A program made the translations under genes and the position numbers. A DNA stretch of 64,000 nt from Natronospirales bacterium (GTDB lineage: Bacteria > Pseudomonadota > Gammaproteobacteria > Natronospirales > REEB76), in the NCBI GenBank assembly GCA_021816765.1, contig JAKAXB010000004.1, forward strand, positions 124,001-188,000, read 5' to 3'. The notes beneath the pieces are model-generated. The model ran no database searches. It worked only from the letters and a program-made list of their open reading frames with translations, and was not told the origin of the DNA. Below are positions 44,399-53,737 of this stretch, piece by piece. Within the stretch, counting starts at the first letter, position 1; every line of letters starts with the position of its first letter.

Positions 44399-45210
44399 GT
44401 AACGAAGACCAGCGTTTCGAGTTTGGCAAAAACTGGTTGAATTATATCCATAAGAATTTGACTGAGGAAAAAGTCGAGATATCGAGAAAGCACATGCTCA
44501 GGGTGCTGGGTCAAGAAGATATTAAGAGGATGTCCTTTCTTGACATCGGTTGCGGCAGCGGGTTGCATTCCTTCGCCGCCTGGCAGGCCGGGGCCAGAGA
44601 GGTTTACAGTTTCGATTACGATCCCAAATCCGTGGAGGCCACGCGCTACGTGTGCGGCCGCGCTGGAAACCCCGCCAACTGGGCGGTGGTGGAACAGGGT
44701 TCAGTGCTGGATGACGCCTACATGGAAGGGCTGCCGCAATTTGATCTGGTTTATTCCTGGGGCGTGCTGCATCACACGGGTGATGTGTGGCATGCCATCC
44801 GCAATGCGGCCGGCCGGGTAAAGACCGGCGGCTTGTTCTATATCGCGCTGTATTCTGCTGATGTACAAAAGAACCCTACGCCGGAATTCTGGCTGGAAGT
44901 AAAGCGCAGGTATGTCTCCTCCGGCTGGCTGAGGCGTCGCTGCATGGATGCCTGGTATGTGTGGAGGTTCATACTCAATCGTCGCATTCGAAATCTGCCA
45001 GTTTTTATCAAGCGGGCACGGACTCACAAGCAGAGCCGCGGCATGAGCTTATTCACAGACATCCGTGATTGGCTGGGAGGCTGGCCTATGGAATTCGTGT
45101 ACGATGCCGAAGTGGTGCACTTTTGCGAGCAGCTTGGGTTCCGCAAGGTAAAAATGCTGACCGGCGAAGCCAATACTGAATTCGTGTTTTTGAAAAAACC
45201 CAAAGCCTGA
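44395..45210 (+). CDS. Class I SAM-dependent methyltransferase, paralogue of the one at 1454
   Basis: 271 residues, the same length as the homologue at 1454-2269. Shared features: RFEFGKNWLNYI near the N-terminus, MSFLDIGCGSGLHSFAAWQA (motif I), FDYDPKSVEATRY, EQGSVLDDAYMEG and LVYSWGVLHHTGDVWHAI. Both then carry a basic helical insert before RGMSLFTDIRDWLGG. The C-terminal end differs (TGEANTEFVFLKK here). Coupled by four bases to the glycosyltransferase. Substrate unknown. Confidence 0.82.
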   Translation: MSNEDQRFEFGKNWLNYIHKNLTEEKVEISRKHMLRVLGQEDIKRMSFLDIGCGSGLHSFAAWQAGAREVYSFDYDPKSVEATRYVCGRAGNPANWAVVEQGSVLDDAYMEGLPQFDLVYSWGVLHHTGDVWHAIRNAAGRVKTGGLFYIALYSADVQKNPTPEFWLEVKRRYVSSGWLRRRCMDAWYVWRFILNRRIRNLPVFIKRARTHKQSRGMSLFTDIRDWLGGWPMEFVYDAEVVHFCEQLGFRKVKMLTGEANTEFVFLKKPKA

Positions 45211-45269
45211 TCTCGTAACCGCGCATTGAACAAGCTTGTTATTTCAGATTGTTACTGGGAATTCTAACA

Positions 45270-46280
45270 ATGAAAACGGTGCTGGTTACGGGAGCTGCCG
45301 GGTTTATCGGTTTCCATGTCTGCGCGCGACTGCTGCGAGATGGTCATCAGGTCGTGGGGGTTGACAATTTCAGTGATTATTACGATCCCCAGCTAAAGCA
45401 CGCCAGGCTGCGGACCATCCAGGATCACCCGTCGTTTGTTTTTCACAAACTGGAGTTGTCCGACAGGAATGCCGTTGCGGCGATTTTCAGGGATGCGCAG
45501 CCGAAATCCGTGATAAATCTTGCGGCCCAGGCCGGCGTGCGTTACTCCATCAAGAATCCCTATCCCTATATTGATAGCAACATTGTCGGCTTCCTGAACG
45601 TGTTGGAAGGTTGCCGATGGCACGGGGTGGAACATCTAGTGTTTGCATCCTCAAGCTCGGTGTACGGATCGAACACTCGCATGCCATTCTCGACACACGA
45701 CAACGTGGATCATCCGGTGTCACTTTATGCGGCCACCAAGAAGGCCAATGAACTGATGGCCCACAGCTACAGCCATTTGTATCAATTGCCTTGCACCGGA
45801 TTGCGGTTGTTCACCGTCTATGGACCCTGGGGACGCCCGGACATGTCGTATTTCCTGTTCACCCGCGCGATATTGGAGGGCAGGCCGATTGACGTGTTTA
45901 ATGGTGGAGATATGCAGCGGGACTTTACTTACATTGACGATATCGTCGAGGGGATCGTGGCGGTGATGAATCATATCCCGCAAGGTGACTCAAAGTGGAA
46001 TCCCGATAGTCCGAGCTCCGACTCCAGCCATGCACCCTACCGGATATACAACATCGGCAACAATACTCCGGTGAGGCTCATGGTCATGATCGAGGTACTG
46101 GAAAAGGCTATCGGCAAGAAGGCCGCGAAGAATTACCTGCCCATGCAGGACGGCGATGTACCGGCAACCTACGCGGATATAGATGATCTGACTGCCGCTG
46201 TGGGATTCAAGCCGCGGACTTCCATCGAGGAGGGACTACCGCAATTTGTAAAATGGTACCGGAGCTATTACGCAACCTGA
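45270..46280 (+). CDS. UDP-glucuronate 4-epimerase-like SDR (CapI type)
   Basis: 336 residues from ATG 45270. KTVLVTGAAGFIGFHVCARL (2-21), GVDNFSDYYDPQLKHARL and NLAAQAGVRYSIKNPYPYID are CapI/LspL signatures. SSSSVYG and the YAATKKANE active site (Tyr and Lys present) follow, then LRLFTVYGPWGRPDMSYFLF. It interconverts UDP-GlcA and UDP-GalA, providing a uronic acid for the glycan. Its upstream gap is 59 bp, so it may have its own translation signal but share the operon. Confidence 0.9.
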   Translation: MKTVLVTGAAGFIGFHVCARLLRDGHQVVGVDNFSDYYDPQLKHARLRTIQDHPSFVFHKLELSDRNAVAAIFRDAQPKSVINLAAQAGVRYSIKNPYPYIDSNIVGFLNVLEGCRWHGVEHLVFASSSSVYGSNTRMPFSTHDNVDHPVSLYAATKKANELMAHSYSHLYQLPCTGLRLFTVYGPWGRPDMSYFLFTRAILEGRPIDVFNGGDMQRDFTYIDDIVEGIVAVMNHIPQGDSKWNPDSPSSDSSHAPYRIYNIGNNTPVRLMVMIEVLEKAIGKKAAKNYLPMQDGDVPATYADIDDLTAAVGFKPRTSIEEGLPQFVKWYRSYYAT

Positions 46281-46292
46281 GGAGCAGATGAA

Positions 46293-47129
46293 ATGTCAGG
46301 TGACGCCGACCCGAACCCACGCAAGAAATTTGACGAAGCAGTGAGTTATGCAGTCCAGATTGCCAACGGGGTTCTCCGCAAACTGGAAACACACGATATT
46401 TCACTCAGCGGCCTGCGCTATCTGGAGTTGGGACCGGGCGCGGATTTTGCCCCGCAACTCATACTGGTAAGCCATGGTGTGAGAGTTACTCTGGCGGATA
46501 AATACCTTAGCCAATGGGATCCAGGCTATCACCCGGGTTTTTACCGGGCATTCCTGGAGCAGTGGCCGGGGCGCAAGGAAGCTATCGAGATTGCCCTTAA
46601 GCAGGGGGGTTATGACGGCTTGCTTAAGCTGGTATCGGAGCCTGTGGAGGAGATGGCGTCATTGGCGGCTGACAGTTTCGATCTGGTGCTGTCGAACGCT
46701 GTCTTGGAGCATGTCCTGGACATCCCGGGAGCCGTGGCTGAACTGGCCCGGGTCACGCGAGCCGGCGGCATCCATGCGCATCAGGTTGATTTTCGTGACC
46801 ACCGCAATTTCGATCGGCCGCTTGACCATCTATTGCTTGATAAGGATGCTTATCATGAATACCGGGTCGTATCGAAGGGTGTCCACGGTACCAAACAGCG
46901 GATGCCAGAGATGATTGAACAATTCAGCAAGCATTTCTGGCTATGGGAAGTGGAACCTAACACATTGGCTGATCTAAATTATGTCAATGAGATTATCTCG
47001 CAGCTTCCGCGTGACAATCCCTACCGAGGCTGGTCACCCCAGTTATTGCGTGTTGTGAGCGGGCATCTATGGATGGTGCGAAAGTCATACCAAGGTCCAC
47101 GTTCGTGGTTCCGGAAAAGAAGTCATTAG
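46293..47129 (+). CDS. Class I SAM-dependent methyltransferase
   Basis: 278 residues. LRYLELGPGADFAPQLILVS is a motif I variant with E-L-G-P-G. SFDLVLSNAVLEHVLDIPGA and AELARVTRAGGIHAHQVDFR give motifs IV-VI; the DFRDHRNFDRPLDHLL stretch is often seen in glycan-locus methyltransferases. It begins 12 bp after the epimerase. The acceptor is unknown; it is the fourth methyltransferase within 6 kb. Confidence 0.78.
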   Translation: MSGDADPNPRKKFDEAVSYAVQIANGVLRKLETHDISLSGLRYLELGPGADFAPQLILVSHGVRVTLADKYLSQWDPGYHPGFYRAFLEQWPGRKEAIEIALKQGGYDGLLKLVSEPVEEMASLAADSFDLVLSNAVLEHVLDIPGAVAELARVTRAGGIHAHQVDFRDHRNFDRPLDHLLLDKDAYHEYRVVSKGVHGTKQRMPEMIEQFSKHFWLWEVEPNTLADLNYVNEIISQLPRDNPYRGWSPQLLRVVSGHLWMVRKSYQGPRSWFRKRSH

Positions 47130-47235
47130 CAGGGCACCTTGATCGGTCTTTATGAACAGCCGTATGTATTTCTCACTATTTATCTCTGAACCCGTTGTGT
47201 AATCTGGCTCAACAATATCCATATATAACGGAGCT

Positions 47236-48711
47236 GTGGTGCATAAATACATTGGCCTGGTTCGGAAGACATTGAAAAAAAGGAACCTCGGGAATCTGCT
47301 GCTATCTTTGCCGGAGATACTCATAATAAGGGCTCTAGTACGGCTGCAATGGCAAGCTCAGGATAAGACGGACTGGCATGCTTTGAATCGGCTTTCCTGT
47401 GCAATCCTGCGATCATTCCTCCACTGGCGTGAACGTTCTTACAGAAGAGTATTCCTGCATTTCGGTTCAGTTTTGGATTCTGTGCAACACCGCGAGCGGG
47501 ATCCCCGCGGAGTGTTGCTGATGATCGGCACACTGGGTCCCGGCGGTGCCGAACGGCAGGCGGCGATCACGCTACTCGGCTTGGCGCAACGTGGATTGAA
47601 GCCGCTGGCCATGACGGCCATGCATCTGCGGTTGGAGACACAGCGCTTCTTTCTGCCCAGACTTGAAGAAGCGGGTATTTCGGTTGGCGAACTGGATCGT
47701 GATCCGGCGCAGGATGGTGCGGATAACCTGCCTCAGATAAAGCGCGCAGTAAGCACATTACCTAGCCGGCTCGCCGAGGTGATGAATTTTGCACGCACGC
47801 TGGTGAAACAGAATCCGCAGGTCGCACATCTGTGGCTGGATGAGGTGAACATACAGGGTGGACTGGCGGCGGTGGCTGCAAGAGTACCGCGAATTATCCT
47901 GCACGTGCGCAGCCTGCCGCCGTATCACTTCGCTTTCTACAAGACCTATATGCTAGAAAGCTACCGCTGGCTCGCGAAACAACCCGCGGTCACGCTGGTG
48001 GCCAACAGCATCGCCGGTGCCCGTGCCTATGAGGAATGGCTGGGGTTGCTGGCAGGCCATATCCGGGTGATACACAATGGATTCGATTTCGACCGGGATT
48101 TGTCGCTCGCGCATCGCAGCGAACGTACTCGTACCGATTATCGTTCACGGCATGGCATTCCCTCCGATGTGCCGCTGGTGGGTACGGTCATCCGCTTCGA
48201 TCACGGGAAGCGTCCCGGATTGTGGGCCGATATCGCCGAACGAGTGGCGCGCGCCGTGCCGGACGCTCATTTCCTCATGGTGGGGGACGGTTACTTGCGT
48301 TCACGAATCGCACTGCGAGCCAGGAGCGGCACACTGAAGGACAGGCTGCATGTGGTGGGATATGAAAAGCATACCCTCGCCGCCATCGCCGCCATGGATC
48401 TGTTTCTGCTGACCTCCCGGGAGGAAGGGCTGCCGAACGTGCTGATCGAAGCCCAGGCACTGGATGTACCGGTAGTCACCACTGCGGCAGGCGGGGCGGT
48501 GGAAACCCTCGCGCACGGCCGCACCGGCTGGATACTGGCGGATGATCGCCCAGACGCCGCCGCCGCAGTGATTGTGCAACTGCTGACTGACAAACCCTGC
48601 CTGCAACGGGCGGGCGGAGAAGCGCGGGAGTTTGTGCGCGTGCGTTTCGGAATAGAGCGAATGCTGGATGAGACGCTGCAAGTGTATGGCCCCGGGTTTT
48701 CCGGATTCTGA
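47236..48711 (+). CDS. Family 4 glycosyltransferase, paralogue of the one at 42788
   Basis: 491 residues from GTG 47236 (GTG 47239 is equally possible, with GGAG just upstream). A basic helical N-terminus of about 90 residues precedes GTLGPGGAERQAAITLLGLA. The shared blocks HLWLDEVNIQGGLAAVAARV, VTLVANSIAGARAYEEWLGL, IRVIHNGFDFDR and SREEGLPNVLIEAQALDVPV match the enzyme at 42788 closely. The pair probably arose by duplication and may add successive sugars. Donor unknown. Confidence 0.83.
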   Translation: MVHKYIGLVRKTLKKRNLGNLLLSLPEILIIRALVRLQWQAQDKTDWHALNRLSCAILRSFLHWRERSYRRVFLHFGSVLDSVQHRERDPRGVLLMIGTLGPGGAERQAAITLLGLAQRGLKPLAMTAMHLRLETQRFFLPRLEEAGISVGELDRDPAQDGADNLPQIKRAVSTLPSRLAEVMNFARTLVKQNPQVAHLWLDEVNIQGGLAAVAARVPRIILHVRSLPPYHFAFYKTYMLESYRWLAKQPAVTLVANSIAGARAYEEWLGLLAGHIRVIHNGFDFDRDLSLAHRSERTRTDYRSRHGIPSDVPLVGTVIRFDHGKRPGLWADIAERVARAVPDAHFLMVGDGYLRSRIALRARSGTLKDRLHVVGYEKHTLAAIAAMDLFLLTSREEGLPNVLIEAQALDVPVVTTAAGGAVETLAHGRTGWILADDRPDAAAAVIVQLLTDKPCLQRAGGEAREFVRVRFGIERMLDETLQVYGPGFSGF

Positions 48712-48728
48712 CGCAACCAGGCACTGCT

Positions 48729-49889
48729 ATGAAGATATTGCACGTCATCAGCGGTCTGGAAGTCGGGGGGGCCGAACTTTTCCTGGAGCGCCTGCTGCAG
48801 ACCATGGATGCATCCGAATTTGAACCGGCGGTGGTGTCGCTGGAGGAGATCGGTCCGATTGGACGGCGATTGCAGCATCGGGGCATCGCCGTGCACGCAC
48901 TCGGTGCGGGATTTTCTCCCACGGGCATCGCGGCGATACTCAAGATGCGCAAGGTGACATGCCGCCTTGCGCCGGATCTGATTCAGGGCTGGCTGTACCA
49001 CGGTAACCTGGGCGCAAGCCTGGCACGCCGTGCCGCGGGATTACGCTGTCCGGTGGTATGGAACGTGCGTCATTCGCTGGATGGCTGGCGCGAGGAAACG
49101 GCCGGCTTGCGGGCATTGATCCGGCTGGGTGGCATGTTATCCGGATCCGCCGCGCGCATCGTATTCAACTCGGAAATGGCGGCGCGCCAGCATGAACGGC
49201 TTGGGTATCCGAAGGTCAAGGCGGTGATCATCCCCAACGGGTTTGATTGTGAGCGGTTCCGCCCGGATGCGGCTTTGCGACTGGCCACGCGGCGGGAATT
49301 GGAATTCGACAGCCAGGCGATCGTGATAGGAATGGTGGCTCGGTATCACGCCGTCAAGGATCACGAGACGTTTCTGCAGGCCGCCCATATCCTGCTCGAA
49401 CAGGCGCCCATGACCCGCTTCCTGCTGGCAGGCAAGGGTGCGGAACGGCAGAACCCCGCTCTGCGCCGCCTGCTGGAAAAATCGGGTCTTACGGAGCGGG
49501 CGCCGGCGCTCGGGGAGCGGGAAGATATCCCGGCACTCATGAATGCTGTGGACATCTGTGTGTCTTCTTCCCGGGCGGAAGGGTTCCCCAACGCCGTGGG
49601 CGAGGCCATGGCATGCGGGGTGCCCTGCGTGGTCACCGGCGTGGGTGCGTCCGCGGAATTGGTGGGCGACACAGGTCGCGTCGTGCCGGCGCGTGCGCCT
49701 GAATCCTTGGCTGCCGCCTTGCTGGAACTGGTGCGTGCCGGCGCAGCGGCGCGCAAACGACTCGGGGCGGCGGCCCGCGAGCGCATCCTGCGGCACTATG
49801 AACAGGGTGCAATCATGCATCGGTACGCGGAGTTGTATCATGAAGTTGCCGCTTATACGCAGGCGGGTCGGGATCATGGTGCGGCGTGA
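48729..49889 (+). CDS. Family 4 glycosyltransferase
   Basis: 386 residues. The N-terminal domain opens MKILHVISGLEVGGAELFLE, a classical GT4 start, and has WNVRHSLDGWREE. The C-terminal domain contains VIIPNGFDCERFRPDAALRL, IGMVARYHAVKDHETFLQAA, FLLAGKGAERQNPALRR and SSSRAEGFPNAVGEAMACGV with the E-x7-E pair. A retaining enzyme of the cytoplasmic face adding a sugar to the lipid-linked chain. It starts 17 bp after the previous gene. Confidence 0.87.
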   Translation: MKILHVISGLEVGGAELFLERLLQTMDASEFEPAVVSLEEIGPIGRRLQHRGIAVHALGAGFSPTGIAAILKMRKVTCRLAPDLIQGWLYHGNLGASLARRAAGLRCPVVWNVRHSLDGWREETAGLRALIRLGGMLSGSAARIVFNSEMAARQHERLGYPKVKAVIIPNGFDCERFRPDAALRLATRRELEFDSQAIVIGMVARYHAVKDHETFLQAAHILLEQAPMTRFLLAGKGAERQNPALRRLLEKSGLTERAPALGEREDIPALMNAVDICVSSSRAEGFPNAVGEAMACGVPCVVTGVGASAELVGDTGRVVPARAPESLAAALLELVRAGAAARKRLGAAARERILRHYEQGAIMHRYAELYHEVAAYTQAGRDHGAA

Positions 49890-49946
49890 CGGGACACCCC
49901 GTGGATTTCGTGGCACCCGTGCAGGTTTCATCCGGCAGGCATACCA

Positions 49947-51086
49947 ATGAATAATGCTCCGTGCATGCTGTTTTTCGAAAATAACCCCGCCTATTTCGTC
50001 TCACACCGTCTGCCGCTGGCACGGGCGGTGCGGGACATGGGGTTTGCGGTGCACGTGGCCGCCATGCCGGGGCAGGCGGCCGAGGCTATCCGCGCGGTGG
50101 GGTTTGAGTTTCATCCGCTGCCTTTCCAGCGCGGCGGCATGAATCCTTTTCGAGAATTGCTGACGCTATGGCGCATCCGGCGCCTGTATCGCGATCTGCA
50201 GCCGCAGCTTGTCTATCAGGTTACCATCAAGCCGGTGATCTACGGCACGTTGGCCGCGCGCAGCGCGCGTGTACCCCGGGTGGTGAGCGTGATATCCGGA
50301 CTGGGATATTTCGCCTTGCAGGATAGTTTGCGTGGCGCGCTGCTGCGCAATCTGGTGTTCGGTTTTTACCGCTTCGCCTTGCGGCATCCCTGTCAAAGAG
50401 TCATTTTCCACAATCTTGAGGACCGGGACGCGTTCGTGTGTCGCGGTATTCTGTCGCGGGCGGATACCGACGTGGTACCGGGCTCCGGCGTGGACATGAC
50501 TTACTTCAATGTTTCCGATGAACCCGCCGGTGTGCCGGTCGTGGTGCTGCCGGCACGCATGTTGCGCGACAAGGGGGTGCATGAATTCGTCGCGGCCGCC
50601 GCAGCACTGAGGGCTGTCGGCGTACAAGCGCGTTTCCTGCTGGCGGGCGGAACCGATGCGGGCAATCCCAGTGCCATCCCTGAAATGCAACTGCAACAGT
50701 GGCATGCGGAGGGGGATATCGAATGGTTGGGTCATGTGCCGGATATGCGCGCGCTCTACGCCCGATGCCATGTAGTCTGTCTGCCGTCTTATCGTGAGGG
50801 AATGGCCAAGGTGCTGGTCGAGGCGGCCGCCTGCGGACGGCCGGTCGTGACTACCGATGTGCCGGGTTGCCGCGACGCCGTGCTGGCCGGTGAGACCGGG
50901 GTGCTGGTACCGGTGCGAGATGTGCAGGAATTGGCGGCGGCGCTCCGGCGGCTCATCGAGGACAGCGCAATGCGCCGGCGCATGGGGCGGCAGGGCCGGC
51001 TTCTCGCGGAAAGCCGATTCTCGACGGATCGCGTGGTGGCCGCCACCCGCGACATTTTGCATGCGCTGATGAATGGGGTGTCGTGA
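49947..51086 (+). CDS. Family 4 glycosyltransferase (PglA/CapM-like)
   Basis: 379 residues. LFFENNPAYFVSHRLPLARA and the VYQVTIKPVIYGTLAARSAR block, with VVSVISGLGYFAL, follow the pattern of PglA/CapM-type GT4 enzymes that extend an undecaprenyl-linked amino-deoxysugar. The donor domain has PARMLRDKGVHEFVAAAAAL and LPSYREGMAKVLVEAAACGR with the E-x7-E pair. A GC-rich hairpin follows 89 bp later, so it may end a transcription unit. Confidence 0.87.
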   Translation: MNNAPCMLFFENNPAYFVSHRLPLARAVRDMGFAVHVAAMPGQAAEAIRAVGFEFHPLPFQRGGMNPFRELLTLWRIRRLYRDLQPQLVYQVTIKPVIYGTLAARSARVPRVVSVISGLGYFALQDSLRGALLRNLVFGFYRFALRHPCQRVIFHNLEDRDAFVCRGILSRADTDVVPGSGVDMTYFNVSDEPAGVPVVVLPARMLRDKGVHEFVAAAAALRAVGVQARFLLAGGTDAGNPSAIPEMQLQQWHAEGDIEWLGHVPDMRALYARCHVVCLPSYREGMAKVLVEAAACGRPVVTTDVPGCRDAVLAGETGVLVPVRDVQELAAALRRLIEDSAMRRRMGRQGRLLAESRFSTDRVVAATRDILHALMNGVS

Positions 51087-51174
51087 ACACATACGGCGGG
51101 AGCTAACCGCGGAGCAGATAATTCCAGGCTGATTTACCCGCTTCGGGGCAGCTTGGTTTAAAGTATGCGCCTTG

Positions 51175-51199
51175 AAAGCCCGCCCTCCGGCGGGCCTTT
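51175..51199 (+). terminator. GC-rich hairpin, putative terminator
   Basis: AAAGCCCGCC and GGCGGGCCTTT close a 4-base loop. Position between a glycosyltransferase stop and the dehydrogenase start 22 bp later fits a terminator or an attenuator. The T run is short. Confidence 0.55.
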
Positions 51200-51220
51200 A
51201 CATCAGCAAGGTTTCAGGGG

Positions 51221-52498
51221 ATGCGCAAAATTTCCGTCATCGGCCTCGGCTATGTGGGCTTGCCGGTGGCTGTGGCCTTCGCCCGCAAGGGTCGAGTTAT
51301 CGGATTCGATATCAACGAGCAACGCCTCGCGGAGCTGCGCGCCCGGCATGATCGCACCGGCGAGGTGCCGGCGGCGGAACTGGCAGCCGCCGACATCGTT
51401 TACACCAACCAAATCGCAGTGCTGCGCGAGGCGGATTTTCACATCGTGGCGGTGCCGACGCCGGTGGACGAAGCCAACCAGCCCGATCTCAGGCCCGTAC
51501 TGCGGGCTTCGGAGACGGTCGGCAAGGCGCTCAAGCGCGGCGACATCGTGGTGTATGAATCCACCGTCTATCCCGGCGCCACCGAGGAGGATTGCGCGCC
51601 CATCCTGGAGCGCGTGTCCGGGCTCAAGTGCGGCGTGGATTTTTTCCTGGGTTACAGCCCGGAGCGAATCAATCCGGGCGACCGGCAACATACCTTCACC
51701 AAAATCAAAAAGGTGGTGTCTGGCCAGACTCCGGAGGTACTGGAAATCGTGGCCTCGGTGTACGGCAGCGTGGTGGAGGCGGGTGTGCACAAGGCACCCA
51801 GCATCAAGGTGGCGGAAGCCGCCAAGGTCATCGAGAACACGCAGCGCGATCTCAACATCGCGTTCATGAACGAGCTGGCACTCATCTTCGATCGCATGGG
51901 CATTGATACCCATGCGGTGCTGGAGGCGGCGGGCACCAAGTGGAACTTCCTGCCGTTCCACCCCGGTCTCGTAGGGGGTCATTGCATCGGCGTGGACCCC
52001 TATTACCTCACCCACAAAGCCGAGGAGCTCGGCTACATCCCGCAGGTGATCCTCTCGGGCCGGCGCATCAACGACAGCATGGGGCGCTTTATCGCGCAGC
52101 GTGCCATCAAGGAAATGGTGCGCGCCGGCCACAATGTGCTGGGCAGCACCGTGACGGTATTAGGTCTCACGTTCAAGGAAGATTGCGCAGACCTGCGCAA
52201 TTCCAAAGTCATGGACATCATCCGGGAACTGCGGGATTTCGGCGTGCAGGTGCAGGTGACGGATCCGCTGGCGGACCCGGAGGAAGCACGCCACGAATAC
52301 GACGTGACGCTGGTGCCGTGGGCGCAACTGAAACCCGCCGACGCGATTGTCGCGGCGGTGGCCCATGCCGACTACCGCAAGCTCAAGCCCGCGGACCTGC
52401 TCCGCCTGCTGCATGACCGGCCGGTGCTCATTGACGTCAAGGGCATGTATTCGCCCACTGCGCTGACAGCGGTCGGCATCCGCACCTGGCGTCTTTGA
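51221..52498 (+). CDS. Nucleotide-sugar 6-dehydrogenase (TviB/WbpO-like)
   Basis: 425 residues. [20 protein letters not shown] (2-21) is the NAD site. [39 protein letters not shown] and [19 protein letters not shown] are TviB/WbpO-type blocks. The catalytic Cys lies in [20 protein letters not shown]. These oxidise UDP-GlcNAc or UDP-GalNAc to the uronic acid with two NAD+. The next gene is a TviC/WbpP-like epimerase, together a UDP-GalNAcA route. A fragment of a different member of this family survives at 10401. Confidence 0.94.
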   Translation: MRKISVIGLGYVGLPVAVAFARKGRVIGFDINEQRLAELRARHDRTGEVPAAELAAADIVYTNQIAVLREADFHIVAVPTPVDEANQPDLRPVLRASETVGKALKRGDIVVYESTVYPGATEEDCAPILERVSGLKCGVDFFLGYSPERINPGDRQHTFTKIKKVVSGQTPEVLEIVASVYGSVVEAGVHKAPSIKVAEAAKVIENTQRDLNIAFMNELALIFDRMGIDTHAVLEAAGTKWNFLPFHPGLVGGHCIGVDPYYLTHKAEELGYIPQVILSGRRINDSMGRFIAQRAIKEMVRAGHNVLGSTVTVLGLTFKEDCADLRNSKVMDIIRELRDFGVQVQVTDPLADPEEARHEYDVTLVPWAQLKPADAIVAAVAHADYRKLKPADLLRLLHDRPVLIDVKGMYSPTALTAVGIRTWRL

Positions 52499-52527
52499 GA
52501 AGTCAGCGCACAAGGTACGTCAACAGC

Positions 52528-53559
52528 ATGAATATTGGGGATTGTGAAAAGGAATTGATCGCCAGTCCGCGCGCATGGCTGATCACGGGCGTGGCCGGCT
52601 TTATCGGTTCCAATCTGCTGGCGCGGCTATTGCGGCTGGAGCAGACCGTGGTGGGGCTGGACAATTTCAGCACCGGTCATCGCAGCAACCTGGAGGCGGT
52701 GCGTGAGCTGGTGACGCCGGCACAGTGGCAGCGTTTTACCTTCATCGAAGGCGATATCTGCATCTTCGATACTTGCCGGATGGCTGTAAACGGGGTGGAG
52801 TTCGTGTTCCATCAGGCGGCCCTGGGCTCTGTCCCGCGCTCTTTGCTGGATCCGATCGGCACACACGAAAGCAACGTCAACGGTTTTCTGAACATGCTGG
52901 TCGCCGCACGCGATGCCAAAGTACAACGGTTCATCTACGCCGCCTCCAGTTCCACCTACGGGGATCATCCCGGTTTGCCGAAAGTTGAAGACAAGATCGG
53001 ACAGCCGCTTTCCCCTTATGCCGTCACAAAATACGTAAATGAACTGTACGCGGATATCTTCGCCCGCTGCTACGGCATGCAGACGATCGGCTTGCGGTAT
53101 TTCAATATCTTTGGCCCACGCCAGGATCCGGAAGGCGCTTATGCGGCGGTCATCCCGCTGTGGTTCAAAGCCATCATCAGACACGAACCTGTTTATATCT
53201 ACGGCGACGGTGAGACCAGTCGGGATTTTTGTTTCGTGGATAACGCCGTGCAGGCTAACCTGCTGGCGGCCTGCACGCGGGATCCGCAAGCCGTGAATCA
53301 GGTATATAACGTCGCCGTGGGGCAGCGCACCACGCTCCAGGAATTGTTTGAGCTGATCCGAGGTGAAGTGGGGGGGCGGCTGCCTGTCCGCGACAGCGAG
53401 CCCGTGTACCGGGATTTTCGTGCGGGGGACGTGCGCCATTCCCTGGCGGACGTGTCCAAGGCAAAGCGTCTGCTGGGCTATCAACCCACGCACACCGTCC
53501 GCGAAGGGTTGAAGGCAGCCGCGGATTATTACCTCAGCCTGTTTGCCGGCGATGGTTGA
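52528..53559 (+). CDS. UDP-N-acetylhexosamine 4-epimerase-like SDR (TviC/WbpP-like)
   Basis: 343 residues from ATG 52528; the N-terminus [20 protein letters not shown] aligns with TviC-like proteins, while the longer frame starts at a TTG without ribosome binding site. [20 protein letters not shown] is the NAD site. [36 protein letters not shown] and [12 protein letters not shown] (Tyr/Lys present) are the WbpP signatures. It interconverts UDP-GlcNAc(A) and UDP-GalNAc(A), working with the dehydrogenase 29 bp upstream. Confidence 0.92.
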   Translation: MNIGDCEKELIASPRAWLITGVAGFIGSNLLARLLRLEQTVVGLDNFSTGHRSNLEAVRELVTPAQWQRFTFIEGDICIFDTCRMAVNGVEFVFHQAALGSVPRSLLDPIGTHESNVNGFLNMLVAARDAKVQRFIYAASSSTYGDHPGLPKVEDKIGQPLSPYAVTKYVNELYADIFARCYGMQTIGLRYFNIFGPRQDPEGAYAAVIPLWFKAIIRHEPVYIYGDGETSRDFCFVDNAVQANLLAACTRDPQAVNQVYNVAVGQRTTLQELFELIRGEVGGRLPVRDSEPVYRDFRAGDVRHSLADVSKAKRLLGYQPTHTVREGLKAAADYYLSLFAGDG

Positions 53560-53636
53560 AACGAGCTGTTGGATCAGGTTGATGGACGGGTCAACGGCTC
53601 ATCGGTTAGCTCGTTAGACTGATTGAAGGTCATTTC

Positions 53637-53666
53637 TTGAGGTCAGGGGCAATGGCTCGGTATACT
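53637..53666 (+). promoter_or_regulatory. Putative sigma-70 promoter before the second initiating transferase
   Basis: TTGAGG (53637-53642), an 18-base spacer and TATACT (53661-53666), about 70 bp upstream of the ATG at 53738. The 178-bp gap after the epimerase supports an independent start. Confidence 0.45.
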
Positions 53667-53737
53667 GGCGGCCAGTGGCGATTTCCTGTAGGACGTATCC
53701 GTAGCCTCATGCACAGCCAAGGAAAGAGTCGATTACG

